Shown piece by piece: positions 24,352 through 34,208 of a stretch of DNA of 64,000 nt (its first letter is position 1; each line of letters opens with the position of its first letter). A program made the position numbers and the translations under genes. The notes beneath the pieces are model-generated. The model did not search any database and was not told where the DNA came from. It saw nothing but the letters and a program-made list of their open reading frames with translations. This stretch comes from Paenibacillus sp. (GTDB taxonomy: Bacteria; Bacillota; Bacilli; Paenibacillales; Paenibacillaceae), in the NCBI GenBank assembly GCA_023512345.1, contig JAILZT010000002.1, positions 124,001 to 188,000 of the forward strand, written 5' to 3'.

Positions 24352-27300
24352 CTAAAGATAATCGGCCTTAGTCAGCATCCGCTGAAGCATAACCGCGGCT
24401 TGGGCACGGGTAGCGTTGCCCTGTGGTTGGAAAATGCCGGCTGATACGCCTAAAATAATTCCGGACTGGACTGCTTTCGCTACGAATTCGTCACTCTGAA
24501 TTTTGTTTTTGTCCTTAAAGGTTGCCAGAACTGAAGCAGAAGTACCCTTTAGGGTAATAGGGTGGTTAGTATACTCCATAGCACGAATCATCATAATCGC
24601 CATTTGTTCTCGGGTTATATAATCATTAGGACGGAAGGTAGCATCAACATTACCCATTATAATACCAGCCTTCGCCGCTGCACCGATATAATCACCGGTT
24701 TGAGTAGACGGTTGTACATCCCGGAATCGCTGTGCCATTTCTCGACTCCCCTGAAGGCCTAAGCCTCGACTAACCATAATCGCGAATTCAGCACGGGTTA
24801 TCTTTTGCTCAGGCTTAAAACTATTACCATAACTGCTGTCGATAATATTTTTGGTTGCAAGCTCGGAGACGGCATTGCGGCTCCAATGTGTACTCATGTC
24901 GTTGAACGTACGCAGTGACAGATAGGTACCCATAACCTGGTTCCCTGGGGTCTTCGCTTGTAGTACCGTATAGTTCCCCGCCTTGGTAAAGCTTGTTGGC
25001 AGATAAGCCGCGTCACCATAGGTGGTCTCTAATCTAGCAATGGAGACTTGAGGCTGGTTAAGAGTCGCGGTAGTTCGTACGTTGTATTCTCCAATCATAC
25101 TTAATTCTACTTGTTTCGAGGAGTTCTCGTTCGCCACCGCCAATAAACGGCTGTCTATAAGACTGGTAATGTTCTGCAGTCCGTTATTCTGCAGCTTCTG
25201 CTCCAATGAGCTGTATGTGCCTGTCGGAACCTTCTCCAACCGTAATACTAGTGAGATGCTGCTGCTGTCCGTATTCAAGCTACGTACAAGACCTGACATA
25301 TCAATCTTGTCCAAAGGGATATTGAATAAATGATCACCATAACGGATGGCTAGTTCTGCATCTTTATTTCGGTTCACCGCAGCAATCAGTGGAGCCAAAG
25401 GTACACTTACATAAGCAGCTCGTTCGGACTGTGGTACTTCAAATGCTAGTGAAGCACTGCCTAACTTGGATAAATACTCGTAGCTGCCCGTCACACGTTC
25501 TTCTTTAAGGGAATATTTTTTAATAGATTGATTGTATTTTGAAAAGTCATCTGTAGTTTTAGCAGAATCGCTCTTCAACAACGGTAAAGCTTCTCCAAAT
25601 TCATTACTAGCTAACGTTGTTAGATACGAGAGACCGTTTCCTGTTGTCGAGCCTGTTAAATTTTGAACACTCAGCATACTAAATGAAGCCAAAGCCATGC
25701 CACTCAAATCTTTAATGGATCCCGTTCCAGCCATATAAGATAGGTCAATGATTTGGCCACTTTTCACTATAGAACTTAAGGTGATAATTAGAAGATTACC
25801 AGATACATATGCTGATTGTACGCCTAGATTACTGCCATCCGCTCTCACAGCAAACTGGGACGCATAGAGCGCAGAAGTCGAGACCATGCTTTTGTTAAAA
25901 GTAACACTCAGAACATCCCCTGAAATCGTCGCCGAGTTAATTTCGGGTACCGCATTAGCAGCTGACATCGTCACGTTCTGCAGATTAATATATCCTGCAC
26001 GGTTTCCATTAAAATCGCTAAGGCCCGCAGTACCCGGAACATAGGATACTGTAACCCTTTGATCCAAGGTCAGAGCTGTCTGTAGAGTTAACGTAACCTG
26101 ATTACCGCTTACAGCAACATCTGTAACATACACTGCTGTGCCTCCTGCTAGTACAGAAAATTGGCTATTCAGAGGAATGTTGCTAGTAGATAGTCCTTCA
26201 TTATAAGTAATTATGATTTTATTCCCGCTCCCAGTAGCGCTTTGGAGCTGAGGTACTGTAGTGTCGTTACTATTACGAACATAAAAATTAGAGAAAATAG
26301 CGATGTTTTGCCCTATAAGGTCTTGTAAAGGATAGGAGCCGCCATGGTAGGATACACGTACAACTCCCCCACTGGAAGGTGCATTATTTAATACCAAATA
26401 TACGTTACTTCCATTGGAAGTAATAGAGTTGATTCCAAGCGAAGAACCGTCCGAAGTTACGGAGAACTGGCTGTACGCATAAGAAGAAACAGCTTTAATT
26501 GAGTCATTGAAACTTAAGGTCAACAAATTCCCTGTTAGTATTCCTTCTTTTGGAACAGGCAGTGAAGATTCAATATTGTTTACCACCTGCCGCAGAGAAA
26601 GTGAAGCCGCGACATTTCCACTCAAATCGTGAATGGTGCGCAGCCCACCCGTATATCCCACTTTTACAACTTGCCCTACCGCCACACCTGTACTAAGCGT
26701 GACATACACACTGTCCCCCACTATATAAACAGTATCTATCCGGCGGTATTCATCATTCACTGTTACTGGAAAACTTGACGATAGCAGCGCAGTGGACGCA
26801 TCTAGAGCCTCATTATACTTAAGCTTTATCGTCCGATTGTTCTCGAGCACAGCAGTCGATAGCGTTGGAGGTGTCTTATCTAAAACTGCAGTTGTGAAGC
26901 TCCACAGATTTTTCCCACTTAGACCCCCGTATACAGATTGGGGATCCGTAGCATCTGTAAACACACCAGCCGCTATATCAAAGTAATAAGTTGCACCATT
27001 TTCGAGTACTGATGAAGGAGCCAAAGTGATCACAAAATCCCTTGCTGTAGATCCTGGGGTTATAATAATCGGTACCTTGCCCGCGTTATTCTTATATAGA
27101 GCTATTCCATCTACTATAGAGCTCTTATAAATCACATCTCTATTAAAAGTAATCCCGAAGGTTCTGTCGATGGCCACAGACTCGCTGCGGTCTGCTGGTG
27201 ACAATGTTACCGGTGCAGGCGGCTGTAAGGAGGACGCTGTTGAATAAGCCCAGGTAAAGGCACCTGACGCCGGAAACAAATGTCCATCCTGATCGTAAAA

Positions 27301-28389
27301 AGCTCCTTGAGGAATTGTCACAGTATAACTTGTACTGTTCAGTAACGGATTTGCGCTTGTAGCTGGAGCAACGGTTATCGTTTTACTACCTCCGCCTGTT
27401 ACTGCCGTGGAAGTTACATTGATTTTTCTGGCTCTCCCATCGTTTATAGCGCCTGGTGATACTGTAATATCTCCATCAGCCGGAAACATAGGGCGGTCAA
27501 ACGCTAACTGCAAAACCCCAGTTGGAGATATATTTACCGCTCCGTTGGCCGGTGATACTGTCATTGGTATGGATGCTGTTCCTTTTGTGCTAAATCCCCA
27601 CTCTGTCCCGCTGGAAATTCCAGCGAAGGTTGTGTTGTCCGCATCTTTGAACGCATAAGAATCGATCAGCACATAATAACTGCTGCCCGCTGATAGTGTT
27701 ACTCCGCTTAAGTCCATTTTCACAAGAGTATGGGTAGGATCACTAGCAATATCAATTTGCACCTTCGCATCAGTAGCAACATTATAGTTGTAGATAACCG
27801 CATTGTCTGCTGAAGATATTAACCTAATAGAGCCACTGCCTTTAGCCAAATTAGCTTTGTTCAACTTGAAGCTTAGTTCATTAACTGTGCTGACATCCAC
27901 TCTAGCATTATTCGCAGGAATGAAGCCTCCTGCCGTAATAGCTGAATTGACTGCTGGGGCAGTTGTGAAAGACCAAGACGTAACAAGCGAACTTGCTCCT
28001 GTGTTATCCTTGAACGATCCAGCAGGAATATTTACGGTATAAATCGTATTAGGCTCAAACTGAAGACTCGCGGCCCATTTAATATCATAGAAAGTTGAAC
28101 TGCCGATAACTCCTGAATCAAGAGGTACGGTTACAAAAACTCCGCCTGTACTCTGTTTGGTAATGGTTATATTTCCACTTTGCGGCGTAACAATCCGATC
28201 AAAATTCAGTCTAAGGGAAGCCGTTGTACTAACATAATTTGCTCCTGATGAAGGTGTTGTGGACATACCAAAGTCAGCTGCGGCAGCATAAGCTGTTGTT
28301 GCCCCAATTTCTTTATAAGGAATTACATTCCCTAATAGCAGGCTTCCGGTAAGGAAGAGTGCAGTCCATGTTGAAATTTTTCTTTTCAT
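24352..28389 (-). CDS. Large cell-surface protein with SwmB and SLH domains
   Basis: About 1,345 residues. Signal peptide at about 1-36. Four Ig-like Big_5-type domains follow (about 40-500; SPANGAVNISPTGVLQLAFDRPM is a typical start). Next are four or more SwmB-like repeats (about 505-930) with STALLSSSFPVTV..VYVTLSTGVAVGQVVKVGYTGG and IHDLSGNVAA. A linker (940-1145) leads to three C-terminal SLH domains (about 1150-1345; TRAEFAIMVSRGLGL, TREQMAIMMIRAMEY, TRAQAAVMLQRMLTK), which anchor to pyruvylated wall polysaccharide. Start: ATG at 28389, with GGAG 11 bases upstream, fits the signal peptide; the longer frame to 28464 does not. Its role, such as adhesion or an S-layer component, is inference. 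Confidence 0.85.
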   Translation of the reverse strand: MKRKISTWTALFLTGSLLLGNVIPYKEIGATTAYAAAADFGMSTTPSSGANYVSTTASLRLNFDRIVTPQSGNITITKQSTGGVFVTVPLDSGVIGSSTFYDIKWAASLQFEPNTIYTVNIPAGSFKDNTGASSLVTSWSFTTAPAVNSAITAGGFIPANNARVDVSTVNELSFKLNKANLAKGSGSIRLISSADNAVIYNYNVATDAKVQIDIASDPTHTLVKMDLSGVTLSAGSSYYVLIDSYAFKDADNTTFAGISSGTEWGFSTKGTASIPMTVSPANGAVNISPTGVLQLAFDRPMFPADGDITVSPGAINDGRARKINVTSTAVTGGGSKTITVAPATSANPLLNSTSYTVTIPQGAFYDQDGHLFPASGAFTWAYSTASSLQPPAPVTLSPADRSESVAIDRTFGITFNRDVIYKSSIVDGIALYKNNAGKVPIIITPGSTARDFVITLAPSSVLENGATYYFDIAAGVFTDATDPQSVYGGLSGKNLWSFTTAVLDKTPPTLSTAVLENNRTIKLKYNEALDASTALLSSSFPVTVNDEYRRIDTVYIVGDSVYVTLSTGVAVGQVVKVGYTGGLRTIHDLSGNVAASLSLRQVVNNIESSLPVPKEGILTGNLLTLSFNDSIKAVSSYAYSQFSVTSDGSSLGINSITSNGSNVYLVLNNAPSSGGVVRVSYHGGSYPLQDLIGQNIAIFSNFYVRNSNDTTVPQLQSATGSGNKIIITYNEGLSTSNIPLNSQFSVLAGGTAVYVTDVAVSGNQVTLTLQTALTLDQRVTVSYVPGTAGLSDFNGNRAGYINLQNVTMSAANAVPEINSATISGDVLSVTFNKSMVSTSALYASQFAVRADGSNLGVQSAYVSGNLLIITLSSIVKSGQIIDLSYMAGTGSIKDLSGMALASFSMLSVQNLTGSTTGNGLSYLTTLASNEFGEALPLLKSDSAKTTDDFSKYNQSIKKYSLKEERVTGSYEYLSKLGSASLAFEVPQSERAAYVSVPLAPLIAAVNRNKDAELAIRYGDHLFNIPLDKIDMSGLVRSLNTDSSSISLVLRLEKVPTGTYSSLEQKLQNNGLQNITSLIDSRLLAVANENSSKQVELSMIGEYNVRTTATLNQPQVSIARLETTYGDAAYLPTSFTKAGNYTVLQAKTPGNQVMGTYLSLRTFNDMSTHWSRNAVSELATKNIIDSSYGNSFKPEQKITRAEFAIMVSRGLGLQGSREMAQRFRDVQPSTQTGDYIGAAAKAGIIMGNVDATFRPNDYITREQMAIMMIRAMEYTNHPITLKGTSASVLATFKDKNKIQSDEFVAKAVQSGIILGVSAGIFQPQGNATRAQAAVMLQRMLTKADYL

Positions 28390-28488
28390 GCAGTCTATTA
28401 CTCCTCTCAAGCTCGTCAATATGTATACTTTTATTTCGGTAAAAGGTCTTCCAAAGTTTAGCAAGTATCCAACCCTATATCTTCATAT

Positions 28489-28538
28489 AAAAAAACCCGT
28501 AAATGGATCACTTCAGTTGAAGTATCCAAACTACGGGT
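28489..28538 (-). terminator. Terminator of metK
   Basis: A long interrupted hairpin (ACCCGTA ... GGAT ... TTCA / TGAA-type arms ... ATCC ... TACGGGT) followed by seven T on the minus strand. Confidence 0.9.
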
Positions 28539-28561
28539 CCCTTATAATAATAGCTGCCTAA

Positions 28562-29764
28562 TTACAATTCAGCTTGAGATTTCAATAACTCTGCTTTGTC
28601 TACACGTTCCCAAGGAAGATCAATATCAGTCCGTCCGAAATGACCGTAAGCAGCAGTGTATTTATAAATAGGTTTACGCAAATCAAGCATAGCAATAATA
28701 CCTGCTGGACGAAGATCAAAGTTACTGCTAATGAGTTCGACCAATTTTTCTTCACTGACTTTGCCCGTTCCGTATGTATCCACATTGATCGATACCGGGT
28801 TAGCAACACCAATGGCGTAAGCTAATTGAATCTCACATTTATCAGCCAAGCCTGCAGCAACGAGGTTCTTGGCTACATAACGAGCAGCATAGGCTGCCGA
28901 ACGGTCTACTTTAGTTGGATCCTTACCGGAGAATGCTCCCCCGCCGTGACGGGCATAGCCACCGTATGTATCTACGATGATTTTACGACCAGTAAGTCCT
29001 GCGTCTCCCTGAGGTCCGCCAATAACGAAACGTCCTGTTGGATTAATGAAGTATTTAGTCTCTCCATCCAGCAGTTCAGCAGGTACAACAGGCAAAATTA
29101 CATGTTCTTTAATGTCAGCTTGAATCTGCTCCAAAGAGATCTCCTCAGCATGCTGGGTAGATACAACAATGGTGTCCACACGTACAGGCTTCTCATCTTG
29201 ATACTCTATCGTAACCTGTGTCTTTCCGTCTGGACGTAAGTATTCCAAAGTACCATTCTTGCGCACTTCAGCTAATCGACGGGCAATCCGGTGTGATAAA
29301 GCAATGGGAAGAGGCATGAGTTCAGGCGTTTCATTGGTGGCAAAACCAAACATTAGCCCTTGGTCACCTGCACCAATATTAGCGGTTTCTTCCGCAACCT
29401 GTGCAGGGTCCCGTCCTTCTAGTGCTGCATTTACACCTTGTGCAATATCCGCTGACTGTTCATTAAGCGATGTCAACACCGCGCACGTATTATAATCAAA
29501 GCCATATTTAGCTCGGGTATATCCAATTTCCTTAATTGTATTACGGACAATGGCAGGAATATCTACATACTCAGATTTAGTGCTGATTTCCCCTATTACT
29601 AAAACCAGGCCGGTAGCCACAGCTACCTCGCAAGCTACACGAGCATTTGGATCATTGGCCAAAAATGCATCCAGCACTGCATCAGAAATCTGGTCACAAA
29701 TTTTATCTGGATGTCCTTCCGTAACAGACTCGGAAGTAAACAGATGGCGTCCTTGAATCGGCAT
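28562..29764 (-). CDS. metK: S-adenosylmethionine synthetase
   Basis: Makes S-adenosylmethionine from methionine and ATP, with release of phosphate and pyrophosphate; cytoplasmic tetramer. The 400-residue length is standard. The N-terminus has [19 protein letters not shown] with the catalytic His and Mg-binding residues. [12 protein letters not shown] (about 118-129) and [22 protein letters not shown] (about 263-284) are signature motifs. It is a single-gene unit with a strong promoter at 29851-29879 and a leader hairpin with T tract (29797-29830), but no recognisable S-box. Confidence 0.98.
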   Translation of the reverse strand: MPIQGRHLFTSESVTEGHPDKICDQISDAVLDAFLANDPNARVACEVAVATGLVLVIGEISTKSEYVDIPAIVRNTIKEIGYTRAKYGFDYNTCAVLTSLNEQSADIAQGVNAALEGRDPAQVAEETANIGAGDQGLMFGFATNETPELMPLPIALSHRIARRLAEVRKNGTLEYLRPDGKTQVTIEYQDEKPVRVDTIVVSTQHAEEISLEQIQADIKEHVILPVVPAELLDGETKYFINPTGRFVIGGPQGDAGLTGRKIIVDTYGGYARHGGGAFSGKDPTKVDRSAAYAARYVAKNLVAAGLADKCEIQLAYAIGVANPVSINVDTYGTGKVSEEKLVELISSNFDLRPAGIIAMLDLRKPIYKYTAAYGHFGRTDIDLPWERVDKAELLKSQAEL

Positions 29765-29796
29765 GAATTCAACCTCCCATATAAATAGTTAACAAG

Positions 29797-29830
29797 AAAA
29801 AAAACGAACCTTCTCCAAATGGAAAAGGTT
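29797..29830 (-). terminator. Attenuator-like hairpin in the metK leader
   Basis: Stem AACCTTTTCC / GGAGAAGGTT followed by CG and eight T on the minus strand. It lies downstream of the metK promoter and 33 bases before the start codon. It may instead end transcripts from the upstream spore-protein gene. Confidence 0.75.
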
Positions 29831-29850
29831 GTTGGCTTTCCTCAAAAGTC

Positions 29851-29879
29851 ATATTAACTTATTTGAGGGGGGGTGTCAA
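29851..29879 (-). promoter_or_regulatory. Sigma-A promoter of metK
   Basis: Consensus -35 TTGACA (29874-29879), 17-base spacer including seven C, and -10 TAATAT (29851-29856). Confidence 0.85.
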
Positions 29880-29926
29880 TTAAAGTCATGTGAGTTCTGT
29901 CACAGTTTATAAGATCTTGTTTTATT

Positions 29927-30196
29927 TTAACGGAAAAGTGATTGTTCTGCTTGTTTCACAAGTCTTTTCGTAATTTCGCCGCCCACGGAACCATTTTCAC
30001 GTGAGGTAAGTTGCCCTAAATAAGGAGTACTGTTTTGCGAGTAACCGCCTGTTGTCCCTAATTCCGAGGCGAACTCTGTATCTGCTCCTCCACCATAGCC
30101 AGCCCCGTACAAACCAAATTCAGAAGCAATTTCATATTGCATTTGTTTCAGCATGGTCCGACTTTCCGGTACGATCTTACGATTATTACGTGCCAT
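29927..30196 (-). CDS. Alpha/beta-type small acid-soluble spore protein
   Basis: SASP that coats DNA in the forespore and protects it from UV and heat, later degraded by the GPR protease on germination. 89 residues. The first conserved block has MKQMQYEIASEFG-type sequence and EFASELGTTGG (GPR-type cleavage region). The second block is NGSVGGEITKRLVKQAEQSL. Start: ATG at 30196 with AGGAGGTG six bases upstream; the GTG at 30205 is within that region. Expression in the forespore under sigma-G is expected, but no clean promoter was seen. It is longer than most by an insertion rich in Gly and Tyr after residue 30. Confidence 0.93.
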   Translation of the reverse strand: MARNNRKIVPESRTMLKQMQYEIASEFGLYGAGYGGGADTEFASELGTTGGYSQNSTPYLGQLTSRENGSVGGEITKRLVKQAEQSLFR

Positions 30197-30344
30197 GTGT
30201 TGCACCTCCTGGTTATTTAAAGATTACAAGAGTATTGTGTGCGCTACATGCTACGTTCAATCGCATCAATGTTTGGGAGCTGTGGAAAAGAAATCATTGT
30301 GTATATCCCGAGCATAAAAGGGAATCCTTTATATATAGAAGTTC

Positions 30345-30866
30345 TTATTGCAGCGTATAACCGCCGCGAACCATTACGGTCAGTCCTAGGGTTTGTCCGT
30401 TCTGCACGGAAATCCCTCTACCCGCACGTGGATACGAAAGTAAATGGTTTGAAGGAGCAGCTTGTCCGTTGGTTAGATCCTTGCCATCTGTTAAATCAGC
30501 AACACCGTTTGCATCATTAGAATAAATAATCGCCTTACCTGCTCGAACGATAAACTCTGCACCCGCTGATGCAATCAGCGTCTGACCTGGCTTAACATCT
30601 ACAATGACCACACCATCTGTAGAACCAGAACCTGGAGCTTGTGTTGGTGTAGGAGTAACAATAGGGGATGGTGTTGATACAGTCCCTCCCTGTAAAGCTT
30701 TTTGAATTTGCTGATCTACATAGCTTTTTGTAACCACCGGATCATCTGCTGTGCCTGGCTGAGTACCAATACCTGCACCATCTGCAGCAGTATTCAGGAT
30801 CGATCCAGCCCAAAGCCCTCCAGCAAGCATAACAGCTGCCATCGATATCTTCCATACGAATTTCAT
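30345..30866 (-). CDS. Exported protein with coiled-coil and beta-rich tail
   Basis: A 173-residue hypothetical protein. Signal peptide or N-terminal membrane helix at about 1-22, then a short segment with DDPVVTKSYVDQQIQKAL (about 42-60), a Pro/Thr-rich linker (60-80) and a beta-rich C-terminal region with VIVDVKPGQTLIASAGAEFIVRAG and GYTLQ at the end. The combination is common in Paenibacillus and other Bacillota but has no assigned function that I know. It starts 79 bases after the S-layer gene, with the strong terminator at 30892-30925 between, and has a good Shine-Dalgarno site AAGGAGG. A role at the surface is inference. Confidence 0.65.
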   Translation of the reverse strand: MKFVWKISMAAVMLAGGLWAGSILNTAADGAGIGTQPGTADDPVVTKSYVDQQIQKALQGGTVSTPSPIVTPTPTQAPGSGSTDGVVIVDVKPGQTLIASAGAEFIVRAGKAIIYSNDANGVADLTDGKDLTNGQAAPSNHLLSYPRAGRGISVQNGQTLGLTVMVRGGYTLQ

Positions 30867-30891
30867 AGTTCTCCTCCTTGAAATAAAAGGC

Positions 30892-30925
30892 TAAAAAAAA
30901 GAATAGCCTCCGAAGAGGCTATTCT
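30892..30925 (-). terminator. Strong terminator of the S-layer gene
   Basis: GAATAGCCTC-ttcg-GAGGCTATTC followed by eight T on the minus strand. A perfect 10-bp stem with a TTCG loop suits a very highly expressed gene. Confidence 0.95.
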
Positions 30926-30945
30926 GGTACTTCGGTGAAAACAAA

Positions 30946-33657
30946 TTACTTAGCTGATACAGTTGTACCAGTTGTAATTCCGTTAGTTGCACCATCAACG
31001 ATTGTTGCTGTGCTCTTAACATTTACGGTTACAGTGTTTACATATACCGCGTTCAGGTCAAGTGCACCTGCTGCATCGGAAGTGTAAGCAATGATTTCGC
31101 CAGCTTGAACACCAGCTGTACCATTTTCGAAGTAGAGTACGGAAGATCCATTGTACGTTCCTTGCAGAGCGTTAACAGATACAAAGTACTTGCTACCCGA
31201 AGCTGGAGTAATGTCAGCATCAGTTACGTTGGCAACAATACCGTTAACCTTGATTTCCAAATCAGCTGCGTTCACACCAGATACGGACTCGGAGAAGTTG
31301 ATGATCAATTTCTTCGAATCATCTGCAGAAATACCAGCAGATGTAAGAGCTGGAGCTACACCATCAACCAAGGAAATGCTGTTGCTTACATAAGGAGTGA
31401 TTACGTTACCAGCAGTATCTTGGATACCGTTGATTACGAATGCATAGTTACCTTTAGTAGCACTGATACCACTTGTTGGTACATACAGTGTCACTGTTAC
31501 AGTAGCTGCAGGTGTGGAGCTGCTGTAGTTAGTAGTGATGTAAGAACCAGCTGGAAGTGCTTTTCCATCCAGTGTGTAGTTGTTGATGTTACGAACAGTA
31601 GAGATGTTCAAACCATTTGCATCGGAAAGACCAAATGTGATTACTTGATCGTTACCAACAGCTACTCCGGTAGTTGGAGCAACAACAACTGCAGGTTTTG
31701 TAGAATCTGTAGTTGAAGTAGCGTTGATTGCTACGGTATGAACAGATGCTGCATTTCCGTTCGCTTGAGCGGAAGTATCTTTAACCAGACCAGCTGGCAG
31801 ACGCAATGTGTAGTTACCAGCAGCAAAGCCAGTTACATTTGTGAAAGTAACATCAGTATCATTTGCAATTGTGTAAGTTGCAGCAGATACAGTTACAGTG
31901 CTTGCGTTACCTGTAGCATCATTGATCAGCGTGAAGCTGTTATTAGGAATGCTAACTTTTTCGGAGAATTTCACAACCAGACCAGTAGTTCCGTAAGTAG
32001 CACTTACTACAGTTGGAGCCACAGTGTCTTTAGTGAAGGAAACAGCTTGAGTAGAAGATGCAGTTGTAATGTTACCAAGTGTATCTCTAATACCAGCGCC
32101 GATTACTGCTGTTCCGTTAAATACATTGTTAGTGAATGCAAATGCAGGAGCAGTCAGTGTGAAAGTTTTGGAGTCGCTTCCTGCAGTTGCAGTGAAGTTA
32201 CCTTTGTTAATTCCACTAGCATCAAGCAAAGAAATAATTCCTTGCAAAGAGTTAATGTCTACAGCTTTGTTAAATACAACTTTAACTGTATTTTCGCCTG
32301 ATACAGTGAAACTAGTGATTGCAGGAGCATCCAATTCAGAAACTACTGTAACAGTAGTAGCTGTTGGGTTTGGTGTAATGTAGTTTCCAGCAAAGTCTTG
32401 AACGTTCAGGAACGATACATCATAAGTTTTGCCACTTACAAGAGTTCCTGTATTCAATACCAATTCATTCAAAGATGAACCTGCTACTACACCTGCTGCA
32501 ACGCCGTTAACATAAGCGATAACGCCAGTTGATTGAACAGGCTCGCTGAATTTAACAGTTACTTTAGTAGTAGTTGCTTTTGCAACGGAAGTTAGGGAAG
32601 AAATTGTAGGAGCCATAGTATCAGCTACAGTAACCAATGTAGTGTATGGAGCTACTTTTTCGCCAGCTGCAGTTTTAACGGACTCAGTTACAGTAAAGGT
32701 ATATTGACCTTTAAAGTACTCAGAACCACCCAATGTCAGTGTAGCTTCAGTTTTGTCAGAGGACAAGCTGATAGTTGAAGCACTGATAGTAGCTGGAGTT
32801 GCAGTTCCCAATCCATAAACAGCCATGTTAACTGGGACTACAGTAGTGCTATCCATAGGACGGTTGAATTTAACAACCAATTGCTTACTGTTTGGTGCGT
32901 TTACAGACAATACTTTAGGAGCTGTCAATGTAACTTTAGCAGTCAGGTCGAAACCGTTGTACTTGAAGTTAATTGTAGTTTCAGTTCCTTGTACAAGTGC
33001 TGTAGTCAAAGCAACAGTTGTTGTAGTTTTGTCAGCGAAAGTTACCAACACGCTAGTTGGGCTCAATGCTTCTGCAGATACTACTACTGGAGCAGATTTC
33101 AGAACGTCAACTGCATATGCTGCACTTACTACCAAAGCACGGTTAGCGTTACCTTGGAAGTTAACTGAGCTAGCTAGCAGACCTTTGTCAATTACAGCTT
33201 GAACATATTGTTTAGCCCATGCTGAAGCTGTGTTGCTAGTAGCTGCAGGCAGTTGCAATTTCAAACCACGAGCCAATACAGTAGCAACTTCTTGTACAGT
33301 TACTTTACCGGATGGGTCGAAAGTTGTAGTAGTTCTACCATTCATCAAACCAGCTTTAGTTACAGCTTCAATGTAGCCGCGTGCCCAGTGGTTTGCATTG
33401 TAGTTTTTGTCTTTGTAAGACAATGTAGTAGTGATTTCGCTAAGGTCAAACAGTTTGGAGATGATTTTCGCGAATTCAGCGCGAGTCAAGTCTTTTTCAA
33501 GATGTGCTTGACCGTCTGGATATCCATTAAGAATACCTTTAGCTGCCAGAGCAGTGAATTGAGCTTCTGGAGTTGTTGCAGTTTCACCAAACGCCACAGA
33601 GGCAAACATCGAGAATGCCATTGCTGTAGATAATGCTACGGATAAAATTTTCTTCAT
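30946..33657 (-). CDS. Probable major S-layer protein, N-terminal SLH domains
   Basis: About 903 residues. Signal peptide MKKILSVALSTAMAFSMFASVAFG. Three SLH motifs lie in the first 180 mature residues (AAKGILNGYPDGQAHLEKDLTRAEFAKIISKLF, then NHWARGYIEAVTKAGLMNG). The rest is Ig-like beta-sandwich domains with SwmB/Big-type patterns (VKFNRPMDSTTVVP, VVFNKAVDINSL, IINFSESVSGVNAADLEIKVNG). Start: ATG at 33657; AAGGAGG lies about 13 bases upstream with a run of A between. Uniform codon use, a strong promoter with a leader of about 190 bases and a very strong terminator suggest high expression. The name S-layer protein rests on N-terminal SLH domains and this context. Confidence 0.85.
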   Translation of the reverse strand: MKKILSVALSTAMAFSMFASVAFGETATTPEAQFTALAAKGILNGYPDGQAHLEKDLTRAEFAKIISKLFDLSEITTTLSYKDKNYNANHWARGYIEAVTKAGLMNGRTTTTFDPSGKVTVQEVATVLARGLKLQLPAATSNTASAWAKQYVQAVIDKGLLASSVNFQGNANRALVVSAAYAVDVLKSAPVVVSAEALSPTSVLVTFADKTTTTVALTTALVQGTETTINFKYNGFDLTAKVTLTAPKVLSVNAPNSKQLVVKFNRPMDSTTVVPVNMAVYGLGTATPATISASTISLSSDKTEATLTLGGSEYFKGQYTFTVTESVKTAAGEKVAPYTTLVTVADTMAPTISSLTSVAKATTTKVTVKFSEPVQSTGVIAYVNGVAAGVVAGSSLNELVLNTGTLVSGKTYDVSFLNVQDFAGNYITPNPTATTVTVVSELDAPAITSFTVSGENTVKVVFNKAVDINSLQGIISLLDASGINKGNFTATAGSDSKTFTLTAPAFAFTNNVFNGTAVIGAGIRDTLGNITTASSTQAVSFTKDTVAPTVVSATYGTTGLVVKFSEKVSIPNNSFTLINDATGNASTVTVSAATYTIANDTDVTFTNVTGFAAGNYTLRLPAGLVKDTSAQANGNAASVHTVAINATSTTDSTKPAVVVAPTTGVAVGNDQVITFGLSDANGLNISTVRNINNYTLDGKALPAGSYITTNYSSSTPAATVTVTLYVPTSGISATKGNYAFVINGIQDTAGNVITPYVSNSISLVDGVAPALTSAGISADDSKKLIINFSESVSGVNAADLEIKVNGIVANVTDADITPASGSKYFVSVNALQGTYNGSSVLYFENGTAGVQAGEIIAYTSDAAGALDLNAVYVNTVTVNVKSTATIVDGATNGITTGTTVSAK

Positions 33658-34164
33658 AACCTTTTTTTCTCCTCCTTGGACAATCATGAACTTAGTATTT
33701 TCTTTAGTTGGGTAGCTCATGTCACTCATTAGCCGATGCACCCCCTTTCCCGAGTTGAGCATATTAAGTATAAATAATGTCTGTGACGGGTATCACAGAA
33801 ACTGGTAAACGAATTCAAGGCATAACAATGCTAGATTCCTAATTCTACCTTAGCATTATACAATGTGCCTCCAGTCACGTAAAGCTAAATCTTCCCAAAT
33901 GGTTAATTCCGCTTTTGTTTGACTCTACATCTTAAACGCAGAAGGTTTCTAAAAGTTGCGTTTACTTCAAAAAAAGTTTTCACTTTGTTTCTTTCCTTGA
34001 CTCCGTGTCACCCCATAGAAAGGCAAATGTGTATGTAATTCAAACTTTTTCTATTAATGGGTGGCTACGGAAATCAGTATAGCATGACTTAATCAGAGCG
34101 TCATCATACAATATTTTCTAAGTTAATAACCATCTTTTTCTATTTCGAATCGCCCTCGTCACAT
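33658..34164 (-). promoter_or_regulatory. Long regulatory region and leader of the S-layer gene
   Basis: About 500 bases without a gene. A hairpin TCTGTGA-tacccg-TCACAGA (33780-33799) lies in the 5' leader. The promoter is given separately. The remaining upper part (33884-34164) is AT-rich, with no convincing ORF or RNA family on either strand. Confidence 0.5.
33855..33883 (-). promoter_or_regulatory. Predicted sigma-A promoter of the S-layer gene
   Basis: -10 TATAAT (33855-33860), 17-base spacer, -35 TTTACG (33878-33883), giving a leader of about 190 bases. S-layer genes often have several promoters; others could not be assigned. Confidence 0.65.
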
Positions 34165-34191
34165 TAAAAAAAGCGCCAAGATTGGCGCTTT
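34165..34191 (-). terminator. Terminator of the small helical gene
   Basis: AAGCGCCAATCTTGGCGCTT, a perfect palindromic stem followed by seven T on the minus strand, 17 bases past the stop. Confidence 0.93.
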
Positions 34192-34208
34192 CTTCTATAA
34201 CATATATA

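Noticed and set aside
29765..29926. SAM riboswitch before metK
   Set aside because: No S-box core and too little space between promoter and terminator.
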